Positions 1 through 6,084 of a stretch of 7,840 nucleotides of DNA are shown one piece after another. The stretch comes from Bacillota bacterium (GTDB lineage: Bacteria > Bacillota > Clostridia > Acetivibrionales > DSM-2933): the NCBI GenBank assembly GCA_030705945.1, contig JAUZPS010000210.1:1-7840 (forward strand), read 5' to 3'. The position numbers were made by a program, and so were the translations under genes. A model generated the notes under the pieces. The model saw only the letters and a list, made by a program, of their open reading frames with translations, was not told where the DNA came from and searched no databases. Position 1 is the stretch's first letter, and each line of letters opens with the position of its first letter.

Positions 1-99
1 ATAAAAAGCAATTAATCTTTTACATTTGCCTATCGCAAAATAACGTTAAAGCGTTCGTTATTTTGCTCCGTCAAATGTAAGATTAATAGTGCTTTTTAT
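1..99. repeat. Long imperfect palindrome, copy A of a repeated element
   Basis: Positions 1-45 and 56-99 are imperfect reverse complements around the loop TTAAAGCGTT. Outer arms read ATAAAAAGC / GCTTTTTAT, middle arms ATTAATCTT and ACATTTG, inner arms GCAAAATAACG / CGTTATTTTGC. The arms disagree in one patch (CCTATC against TCCGT). Read on the plus strand it matches the reverse complement of the element at 1136-1225 along nearly its whole length, so these are two copies of one element in opposite orientation. T-runs lie at both outer ends, so it could also act as a two-way transcription terminator, including for the minus-strand hydrolase. It touches the window edge and may extend to the left. 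Whether it is a mobile MITE/REP-like repeat or a terminator cannot be settled from one window. Confidence 0.8.
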
Positions 100-128
100 A
101 TAGATAAATCGTGAAAAAGATTTACATA

Positions 129-168
129 AGCAAATGAAGTTAAAGCATCTTCATTTGCTCGCGTTTTT
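129..168 (+). terminator. Hairpin with T-run, terminator-like, loop shared with copy A
   Basis: A perfect 11-bp stem (AGCAAATGAAG at 129-139, CTTCATTTGCT at 149-159) closes a 9-nt loop TTAAAGCAT. It is followed by CGCG and five T. On the plus strand this could end a transcript entering from left of the window. The four bases between stem and T-run make it a weaker fit than a classical intrinsic terminator. The string GTTAAAGC at the loop also occurs at the loop of copy A (45-52), although the stem sequences differ. Confidence 0.5.
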
Positions 169-187
169 GTTATTAGGGAATAATATT

Positions 188-1036
188 TCAACTCTGGATC
201 TTGTTTAAGCTATATAAAGACTGGTCTTCGATAAATTGCGCCAGCTCTTGATTGAATTTTTCCTGTTGGTCATAGAAAAGAAAATGACCACAAGATTCAA
301 ACGGTACTAGTTTGGAATTTCGGATTCCGTTTTTTTGCGCAATTGCTAATGGATAACGGCATACCTTATCGTTGAGTCCATGAAGAATCAGAGTCGGAAC
401 ATAAATTTTTTCCAAGTCCTTAAATAAACCTTCCTCCCCCAACCATGTATTGGCAATAGCTGCTGTAGCCCAACTTGAAGCTTGGATGCCCAACTCGAAG
501 ATCCAATCTGACAGCGCTGGGGTAACATAATTATTGAAGATAATGTCTCCAAAGTTTTTGAGCATTTTTGGACGATCATTGTATGTACCTTGTATAATAT
601 CCAACACATCTTGCTTGGGTAAGCCATAAGGAAAATATGGACGTTGAATTAAGCTAGGGGCTGCAGCAGCAAATAGAGCAAGTTTGGAAACTCCGTGGCC
701 ATTGTGTCTTGCCATATATCGTATCACAATTGCTCCGCCTGTCGAGTGACCGCAAAGTGTGATGTCTTTTAATTGAAGGACATCTATGACACAGCGAACA
801 TCATCGGATAGCCGGTTATAGTCATAACCATGCCATGGTTTATCCGACATACCAAAGCCTCGGATATCCATACCAATACATCTGTATCCCAGTTTTGGCA
901 ACTGATTAAATTGGTACTCAAACAAATTGTGGTTCCCTGGCCAACCGTGCGCAAACAAAATTGTTTTGCTGCCTTTTGGATTGAGGTCTTCCACAAAAAT
1001 ATTTACATTAGGTTCCACATTAATATAATACCCCAC
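188..1036 (-). CDS. Alpha/beta hydrolase (chloroperoxidase/esterase-like)
   Basis: This 282-residue protein is a single-domain cytosolic alpha/beta-hydrolase with no signal peptide or membrane segment. HGWPG at residues 30-34 fits the oxyanion-hole loop. GHSTGG at 96-101 is the nucleophile elbow with Ser98. Asp223 in HGLNDKV and His251 in CGHFLFY complete the triad. MDIRGFGMSDKP at 56-67 is the usual strand-4 region of the fold. A helical cap lies roughly at 130-205. The FAAAAPSLIQRP stretch and overall length resemble the non-haem chloroperoxidase/arylesterase group (family knowledge), but related folds include epoxide hydrolases, lactonases and C-C bond hydrolases, so the substrate is not predictable. 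The start is GTG at 1036-1034, supported by GAGGT six bases upstream. The gene is divergent from polC and is bracketed by inverted copies of a palindromic repeat. It appears intact. Confidence 0.92.
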   Translation of the reverse strand: MGYYINVEPNVNIFVEDLNPKGSKTILFAHGWPGNHNLFEYQFNQLPKLGYRCIGMDIRGFGMSDKPWHGYDYNRLSDDVRCVIDVLQLKDITLCGHSTGGAIVIRYMARHNGHGVSKLALFAAAAPSLIQRPYFPYGLPKQDVLDIIQGTYNDRPKMLKNFGDIIFNNYVTPALSDWIFELGIQASSWATAAIANTWLGEEGLFKDLEKIYVPTLILHGLNDKVCRYPLAIAQKNGIRNSKLVPFESCGHFLFYDQQEKFNQELAQFIEDQSLYSLNKIQS

Positions 1037-1042
1037 AATATT

Positions 1043-1047
1043 ACCTC
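1043..1047 (-). promoter_or_regulatory. Ribosome binding site deciding a GTG start
   Basis: On the minus strand GAGGT lies six bases before the GTG at 1036-1034. There is no in-frame ATG with a comparable site nearby, so this supports GTG as the hydrolase start. Confidence 0.7.
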
Positions 1048-1068
1048 GTTTATTTCAATATTTGTTAC

Positions 1069-1074
1069 ATTATA
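1069..1074 (-). promoter_or_regulatory. Candidate -10 of the hydrolase promoter, with palindrome in the spacer
   Basis: TATAAT is read on the minus strand about 33 bases before the GTG start. The hexamer 17 bp upstream (CGCCAC) does not resemble TTGACA, so the -35 is poor. The perfect 10-bp palindrome TCAGATCTGA at 1081-1090 falls where the spacer would be and could be an operator. The weak -35 would fit an activator-dependent promoter, but that is inference. Confidence 0.45.
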
Positions 1075-1135
1075 CGCATCTCAGATCTGAAGTGGCGCGT
1101 ATTTTAAGTTAAACTTACAATATAAAATATATTAA

Positions 1136-1225
1136 ATCATTGTTAATCTTACATTTGCCTATCGCAAAATAACGGACGGTTAACGTTATTTTGCGATAGG
1201 TAAATGTAAAAGATTAAGCGCTTTT
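1136..1225. repeat. Long palindrome, copy B (inverted relative to copy A)
   Basis: The core arms at 1143-1174 and 1184-1217 pair along their full length, with one G-T wobble and a 2-nt bulge, around the loop GACGGTTAA. The reverse complement carries the same blocks as copy A in the same order: AAAAGC, TTAATCTTTTACATTT, CCTATCGCAAAATAACG, then CGTTATTTTGC and CAAATGTAAGATTAA. The stem is better preserved than in copy A. It lies between the divergent hydrolase and polC promoters, upstream of the polC -35. It has no long T-run directly after the stem, so a terminator role is less obvious than for copy A. Confidence 0.82.
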
Positions 1226-1263
1226 CAAAAGGGATAAGAAAGTTTATTCATTATTTTATATAC

Positions 1264-1292
1264 ATGACAAACAGAAGCTTGTCTTATATAAT
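1264..1292 (+). promoter_or_regulatory. Sigma-A-type promoter for polC
   Basis: ATGACA at 1264-1269 and TATAAT at 1287-1292 are separated by exactly 17 bp, giving 5/6 and 6/6 matches to the housekeeping consensus. A start about seven bases downstream would give a leader of only about 25 nt before polC. A short inverted repeat, GACAA at 1266-1270 and TTGTC at 1279-1283, overlaps the promoter and might bind a regulator, but it could be chance. Confidence 0.75.
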
Positions 1293-1312
1293 ATTGATAT
1301 ACTAAAATTTTT

Positions 1313-1317
1313 GGAGG
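1313..1317 (+). promoter_or_regulatory. Ribosome binding site deciding a TTG start
   Basis: GGAGG lies seven bases before the TTG at 1325. This is a near-ideal Shine-Dalgarno site and spacing, and it is the reason for accepting TTG as the polC start. Confidence 0.85.
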
Positions 1318-1324
1318 AAGAACT

Positions 1325-4300
1325 TTGGGAAGTAATTTGAATAGGATAAATGAAATTTTTAGCGATTATAAGGCAGAGGGCAATATATGTACGGCAACTG
1401 TGCAATCTGTGGCTTTGAAGAAGAAGAGTAAAAGCCTGGAGCTCAAAATCAGTTCAGATAAATATATTGATCTAAAAGAAATTGAAGGTCTTAATGCTTT
1501 TATAAGGAAAAGATTTTCATTAAATGATTCTGAAATTACTGTGGAATACGCTGAGGGAACAGATAAAAAGCCTATAGAGAAGGAACTTAAGAATATTGTA
1601 TTTTCTATTTCAGATAAACACCCTATTTTAAAAGCAGCAATAAAAGATGCTGAATTTGAAGTAATAAATAATGCTATAAATTTTAATTTCAAAATTATGG
1701 TGGCAGACCTTTTAACAACAAGGGGTTTTGACAAAAAAATTAGTAATGCCATAAAAAGCCTGTATGGCGCAGAATATAAAATAAATTTTGTTGATAAAGT
1801 AGGCAGTGAAGAATTAAAAAGGCTGCAAAAGGATAAACACGAAAAGGAAATGCAGCTTATCAAGGAGCAAGCTAAGTCTGCGCAAAGCAATAATACTTCT
1901 GAATTGTCTAAAGAAGCTCAACGAGCTGGTCAGGATAAAAATGCCCAGAACGATGAAAAGAAAGAAGATACACCTTTGATATTAGGTAGAAATGCTAAAA
2001 TCAAGGAACCTATAATTAAAATTACCGACATTATACCTGATGAGGGAAGGGTAGCTATAACAGGTGAAATATCCAATATTGAAGCAAAGGAATTAAAAAG
2101 CGGAAAAACACTGATTTCCTTCGCTTTATATGACGGTTCCAGTTCCATGACTTGTAAAGCCTTCATTAAGCCAGGCGAGGAAGGCGACGTGTTATCCAGA
2201 CTCAAAAAGGCCAAGGGCGCTAAACTTGCCGGAAATGCAACCAATAGTAAATTTTCTGGAGAAATTGAGTTTATTGCCAATACCATCATAGAAACAGAAG
2301 GTATAAAGAAGGCTAAGAGACAGGATAATTCAGAGGTTAAGAGAGTAGAGCTGCACATGCATACACAGATGAGTCAGATGGATGCTATGACAAGCGCGAC
2401 TGATTTAATTAAAAGGGCTATGAGCTGGGGGATGAAATCTATTGCTATCACCGATCATGGAGTGGCGCAGTCCTTTCCAGAAGCTCATAAACTCCTTGGT
2501 AGAAACAATCCCAACATGAAGGTTATTTATGGGGTAGAGGCCTATTTGGCGCCGGATAAAAAGTCTACTGTAACAAACGCAAAAGGACAGAGCATTGATG
2601 ATACCTATTGTGTGCTGGACTTGGAGACAACAGGCTTTTCACCAATAACAGAAAAAATTACTGAAATAGGCATCATGAAGCTTAAAGATGGAAAAGTAAT
2701 AGATCAGTTCAGCTGCTTTGTAAATCCTGAAAAGCCCATTCCGGCAAGAGTCGTTGAGGTTACCGGTATAACCGATCACATGGTGCAGGATGCAGAAACC
2801 ATAGAAAAGGTATTTCCTAAAATTCTGGAGTTTATTGAAGGAAGCATTTTGGTGGCTCATAACGCTGATTTTGATATTGGATTCTTAAAGCATAATGCCA
2901 AGGCCTTAGGTTATAATTTTGATTTTACATATCTGGATACATTATCCTTGGCGAAAGAGCTCTTTCCTGATTATAAAACATATAAATTAGGAAGAATAGC
3001 TAAAAACCTCGGAATAAAGGTTGAAGTTGCTCATAGGGCCTTAGACGACGTGGATACAACTGTTAAGGTATTTAATATTATGCTTGATAAATTAAAGGAA
3101 AAAGGCGTCAAAACACTTGAAGATATAAACATATATGGTTCTAGTGAAGAAGCTAAGAAAGAAGAATATAAAAAACTTAGAACTTATCATGCCATAATAT
3201 TGGCAAAGGATTATACGGGATTAAAGAATTTATATAAGTTGATATCCTATTCTCACTTGAATTATTTTTATAAAAAACCACGAATATTAAAGAGCTTATA
3301 TAAAAAATACTCTGAAGGTTTAATTTTAGGAAGCGCTTGCAGTGAAGGCGAGCTTTACCAGGCAATTCTCCTTGGAAAACCAGATGAAGAGATTGAGGCG
3401 ATTGCAAAAGATTACGATTACCTGGAAATCCAGCCTTTAGGTAATAACGATTATCTAGTAAGAAAAGAAGAGGTTCCGGACAAGGGATATCTAAAGGAAA
3501 TCAACAGAAAAATTACGCTACTTGGCGAAAAATTAAATAAGCCTGTAGTTGCCACAGGGGATGTTCACTTCATGGACCCTGAAGATGAGATATACAGGCG
3601 TATACTTGAGGCTGGTCAGGGCTACGATGATGCGGATAAACAGGCTCCTTTATATTTAAGAACCACAGAGGAGATGCTCGAGGAGTTTTACTATTTAGGA
3701 GAGGAAAAAGCCTATGAGGTGGTAGTTACAAACACCAATAAGATAGCTGATATGTGTGAACAGATAAGCCCGATTTCTCCTGAGAAATGTCCCCCGCATA
3801 TTGAAGGCTGCGAACAGACTATTAAGGATATTACTTTTGGGAAGGCGCGCGAGCTGTATGGAGACCCGTTGCCGGAAATCGTTCAGATAAGGCTTGATAG
3901 GGAACTTGATTCTATCATAAAGAATGGTTTCTCTGTAATGTATATAATTGCTCAAAAACTGGTATGGAAATCGAATGATGATGGCTATCTGGTGGGTTCA
4001 AGGGGTTCTGTCGGATCCTCTGTTGTGGCGTATATGACCGGTATCACGGAAGTAAATGCTTTACCGCCGCATTACAGATGCTCCAAGTGCAAATATTCTG
4101 ATTTCACAGATTACGGCTATAATAACGGCTTTGACTTGCCGGACAAACTTTGTCCTGTTTGCGGAGAAAAGCTTACAAAGGACGGAATAGATATCCCGTT
4201 TGAAACCTTTTTAGGCTTCGATGGAGATAAGGAGCCGGATATAGACCTGAACTTTTCCGGAGAATATCAGGCAAAGGCGCATAAATATACAGAAGTTATA

Positions 4301-5680
4301 TTTGGAAAGGGTACAACCTTTAAGGCCGGCACTGTAGGCACCATTGCAGATAAGACAGCCTTTGGCTATGTTAAGAAGTATTTTGACGAAAGGAATATCC
4401 ATATCAATAAAGCAGAAATTGAAAGAATATCAAAAGGTTGTACAGGTATAAAAAGAACCTCAGGGCAGCATCCTGGCGGAATAATAGTTGTTCCCAAGGG
4501 AAGGGAAATATTTGAATTCTGCCCGGTACAGCACCCTGCGGATGATCCGGATTCAGACATTATAACAACACATTTTGATTATCACTCAATAGACCAGAAC
4601 CTATTAAAGCTCGATATACTAGGGCATGATGACCCGACAATGATCAGAATGCTACAGGATATAACTGGTGTAGATCCCAAAATCATACCTATGGATGATA
4701 AGGAGACTATGTCTTTATTTTCGTCAACACAAGCATTGGGTGTAGCTCCAGAGCAGATAAATTCAAGGGTGGGAACATTTGGAGTTCCTGAGTTTGGCAC
4801 TAAGTTTGTAAGAGGGATGCTCCTAGATACAATGCCAAAACAATTTGCAGATCTGATATGTATATCAGGCCTTTCCCATGGTACCGATGTGTGGATTGGA
4901 AACGCCAAGGACTTGATTGACGCCGGTACAGTTACCTTAAGTGAGGCAGTATGCACAAGAGATGATATCATGGTTTACCTTATGAAAAAAGGTTTGCCGC
5001 CAAATGCTGCCTTTAAGATAATGGAGACGGTTCGTAAAGGAAAGGCGTTGAAGGAACCAAAATGGCCGGATTTTGAGGCTCTTATGAGAGAGCATGAAGT
5101 GCCTGAATGGTATATAGATTCATGCAAAAAGATAAAGTACATGTTTCCTAAGGCTCATGCCGCGGCTTATATTATGATGGCGTTCAGAATAGCATGGTTT
5201 AAGGTTCATATACCTTTGGCTTATTATTCGGCATATTTTTCCATCAGAGCAAAAGCCTTCGATGCAGAATTTATGATAAATGGAAAAGAAGTGGTCAAGC
5301 AGAAGATGAAGGAAATTGAAATGCAAGGCAACCAAGCCGCCAACAAGGATAAGGATATGTACGATGATTTGGAACTGGTTCTAGAAATGTACGAAAGAGG
5401 CTTTAAATTCCTGCCTATTGATTTGTATAAATCTCACGCCACAAATTTTCTCATAGAAGAGGATAGCATAAGACCGCCTTTAAACAGCATATCAGGTATG
5501 GGAAATGTTGCGGCGGAAGGCATATATACAGCTAAGAAGGAAGGTGGCCCATTCATCTCAATAGATGATTTAAAGATACGCGCTAAAATTGGAAATTCTA
5601 CTATAGAATCACTTGAAAAATTTGGATGCCTGAAAGGAATTCCAAAAAGCAATCAACTGAGTTTCTTTGATATAATATGA
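1325..5680 (+). CDS. polC: DNA polymerase III PolC-type alpha subunit
   Basis: This is the replicative polymerase of low-GC Gram-positives, with built-in proofreading, 1451 residues (Bacillus PolC is about 1440). Order of parts: N-terminal domain 1-160; charged Lys/Glu/Gln-rich linker 160-222; OB fold about 228-325; PHP domain from 341 (HMHT 344-347, TDH 376-378, Glu405) resuming after the exonuclease and including GDVH 745-748; DnaQ-like exonuclease inserted at about 427-595 with Asp432, Glu434, Asp517, His570 and Asp575; polymerase core with GSRGSVGSS 891-899; four-cysteine zinc site Cys919, Cys922, Cys943, Cys946; catalytic Asp972, Asp974 and Asp1097; helix-hairpin-helix around 1388-1438; and clamp-binding QLSFF at 1444-1448. 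Every key residue is present, so it should be active. It starts at TTG behind GGAGG and has its own promoter. It stands alone, with a divergent gene upstream and about 400 bp without a gene downstream. Confidence 0.98.
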   Translation: MGSNLNRINEIFSDYKAEGNICTATVQSVALKKKSKSLELKISSDKYIDLKEIEGLNAFIRKRFSLNDSEITVEYAEGTDKKPIEKELKNIVFSISDKHPILKAAIKDAEFEVINNAINFNFKIMVADLLTTRGFDKKISNAIKSLYGAEYKINFVDKVGSEELKRLQKDKHEKEMQLIKEQAKSAQSNNTSELSKEAQRAGQDKNAQNDEKKEDTPLILGRNAKIKEPIIKITDIIPDEGRVAITGEISNIEAKELKSGKTLISFALYDGSSSMTCKAFIKPGEEGDVLSRLKKAKGAKLAGNATNSKFSGEIEFIANTIIETEGIKKAKRQDNSEVKRVELHMHTQMSQMDAMTSATDLIKRAMSWGMKSIAITDHGVAQSFPEAHKLLGRNNPNMKVIYGVEAYLAPDKKSTVTNAKGQSIDDTYCVLDLETTGFSPITEKITEIGIMKLKDGKVIDQFSCFVNPEKPIPARVVEVTGITDHMVQDAETIEKVFPKILEFIEGSILVAHNADFDIGFLKHNAKALGYNFDFTYLDTLSLAKELFPDYKTYKLGRIAKNLGIKVEVAHRALDDVDTTVKVFNIMLDKLKEKGVKTLEDINIYGSSEEAKKEEYKKLRTYHAIILAKDYTGLKNLYKLISYSHLNYFYKKPRILKSLYKKYSEGLILGSACSEGELYQAILLGKPDEEIEAIAKDYDYLEIQPLGNNDYLVRKEEVPDKGYLKEINRKITLLGEKLNKPVVATGDVHFMDPEDEIYRRILEAGQGYDDADKQAPLYLRTTEEMLEEFYYLGEEKAYEVVVTNTNKIADMCEQISPISPEKCPPHIEGCEQTIKDITFGKARELYGDPLPEIVQIRLDRELDSIIKNGFSVMYIIAQKLVWKSNDDGYLVGSRGSVGSSVVAYMTGITEVNALPPHYRCSKCKYSDFTDYGYNNGFDLPDKLCPVCGEKLTKDGIDIPFETFLGFDGDKEPDIDLNFSGEYQAKAHKYTEVIFGKGTTFKAGTVGTIADKTAFGYVKKYFDERNIHINKAEIERISKGCTGIKRTSGQHPGGIIVVPKGREIFEFCPVQHPADDPDSDIITTHFDYHSIDQNLLKLDILGHDDPTMIRMLQDITGVDPKIIPMDDKETMSLFSSTQALGVAPEQINSRVGTFGVPEFGTKFVRGMLLDTMPKQFADLICISGLSHGTDVWIGNAKDLIDAGTVTLSEAVCTRDDIMVYLMKKGLPPNAAFKIMETVRKGKALKEPKWPDFEALMREHEVPEWYIDSCKKIKYMFPKAHAAAYIMMAFRIAWFKVHIPLAYYSAYFSIRAKAFDAEFMINGKEVVKQKMKEIEMQGNQAANKDKDMYDDLELVLEMYERGFKFLPIDLYKSHATNFLIEEDSIRPPLNSISGMGNVAAEGIYTAKKEGGPFISIDDLKIRAKIGNSTIESLEKFGCLKGIPKSNQLSFFDII

Positions 5681-5765
5681 TCTTTATGTTTCGTGATAAA
5701 CATCTTATATTAACTCTTAAAATATTGTTTTTCCTTCCAATCAATTTAAACAATCATTCAAAGTC

Positions 5766-5792
5766 TAAACTTTTTGTTAAGTTTACCGATAT
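5766..5792 (+). promoter_or_regulatory. Sigma-D (sigma-28) type motility promoter
   Basis: TAAA at 5766-5769, a 15-bp spacer, then ACCGATAT at 5785-5792. The Bacillus sigma-D consensus is TAAA-N15-GCCGATAT, so this differs at one base. Chemotaxis transducers are a standard sigma-D target, which agrees with the downstream gene. Transcription would start near 5800, about 285 nt before the ATG. TAAACTT/AAGTTTA within it also forms a 7-bp inverted repeat. Confidence 0.7.
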
Positions 5793-5868
5793 AATGATTA
5801 ATTAAAAAACAATAGTCTTTGCATCTATTTTTAGAGGTGTAACGGTAGGTAGTATCAAAAAAATAACT

Positions 5869-5939
5869 GGTCGTTTCAAAAACTTGATATAATAGGTTTT
5901 CCTCATATAAACTTGAACAAGGAATTTTTTGAAACGACC
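5869..5939. repeat. 14-bp perfect inverted repeat enclosing 43 bp
   Basis: GGTCGTTTCAAAAA at 5869-5882 is exactly mirrored by its complement at 5926-5939. The enclosed 43 bp contain two copies of AACTTGA (5881-5887 overlapping the left arm, 5910-5916). The ends resemble terminal inverted repeats of a small non-autonomous element or an insertion-sequence remnant. No transposase and no clear target duplication are visible. It sits inside the presumed transducer leader, where as RNA it would form a strong hairpin. T-runs lie inside the stem rather than after it, so it is not a plus-strand terminator. Confidence 0.7.
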
Positions 5940-5954
5940 TTAGGTATTGTTTGC

Positions 5955-6037
5955 AGATTTTGGGATTAGGAAAATACTGCTAATCTATGGAATTCTAAGC
6001 GTAGCTGAGGCGGTAACAACTGGAATCCCAGGCTTTT
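5955..6037 (+). promoter_or_regulatory. Structured leader with competing stems (unassigned)
   Basis: TGGGATT at 5961-5967 can pair with AATCCCA at 6024-6030, enclosing about 55 nt. The same GATT is also part of GATTAG (5964-5969), which pairs with CTAATC (5980-5985). CTGG-AATC-CCAG (6020-6031), followed by GGC and four T, is a third option that also competes with the long-range stem. Mutually exclusive pairings of this kind are typical of regulatory leaders, but they are short and could be chance. I could not match the region to a known riboswitch class. Confidence 0.3.
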
Positions 6038-6070
6038 ATGATAAATCATGTAAATAATAATTTTTCCGGT

Positions 6071-6076
6071 AAGGAG
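6071..6076 (+). promoter_or_regulatory. Ribosome binding site deciding the transducer start
   Basis: AAGGAG ends eight bases before the ATG at 6085. The in-frame GTG at 6076 overlaps this site and has no site of its own upstream, so ATG 6085 is preferred over the nine-base-longer reading. Confidence 0.8.
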
Positions 6077-6084
6077 TGATAACT

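Larger units (their letters stand above)
5681..6084 (+). other. Intergenic region and transducer leader without a gene
   Basis: No plausible gene was found here. Just after the polC stop there are two weak AT-rich stems, ATGTTT/AAACAT at 5686-5703 and ATTGTTT/AAACAAT at 5724-5754. Neither is followed by a T-run, so no convincing polC terminator is visible. Next come a sigma-D-type promoter (5766-5792), a 14-bp inverted repeat (5869-5939), a region with competing stems (5955-6037), and the ribosome site of the transducer. The downstream portion is probably transcribed as the transducer's long leader. Confidence 0.7.

Noticed and set aside
830..1090. Plus-strand open frame of 86 codons
   Set aside because: It lies antisense to the hydrolase and its upstream region, has no recognisable domain, and is explained as a shadow of the real gene.
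1..1225. CRISPR array from the repeated blocks near the hydrolase
   Set aside because: There are only two long copies, inverted relative to each other and more than 1 kb apart. There are no regular spacers.
1325..5680. PolC as a fused or broken gene because of the exonuclease inside the PHP domain
   Set aside because: Insertion of the exonuclease into PHP is the normal PolC architecture. The reading frame is uninterrupted and all catalytic residues are present.
5955..6037. Cyclic-di-GMP class I or II riboswitch
   Set aside because: Only scattered short strings resemble class I. The conserved aptamer core and the GNRA hairpin are missing, and class II motifs are absent.
6076..6084. GTG at 6076 as the transducer start
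   Set aside because: The GTG overlaps the AAGGAG ribosome site. ATG 6085 is spaced correctly from that site, so the shorter protein is preferred.
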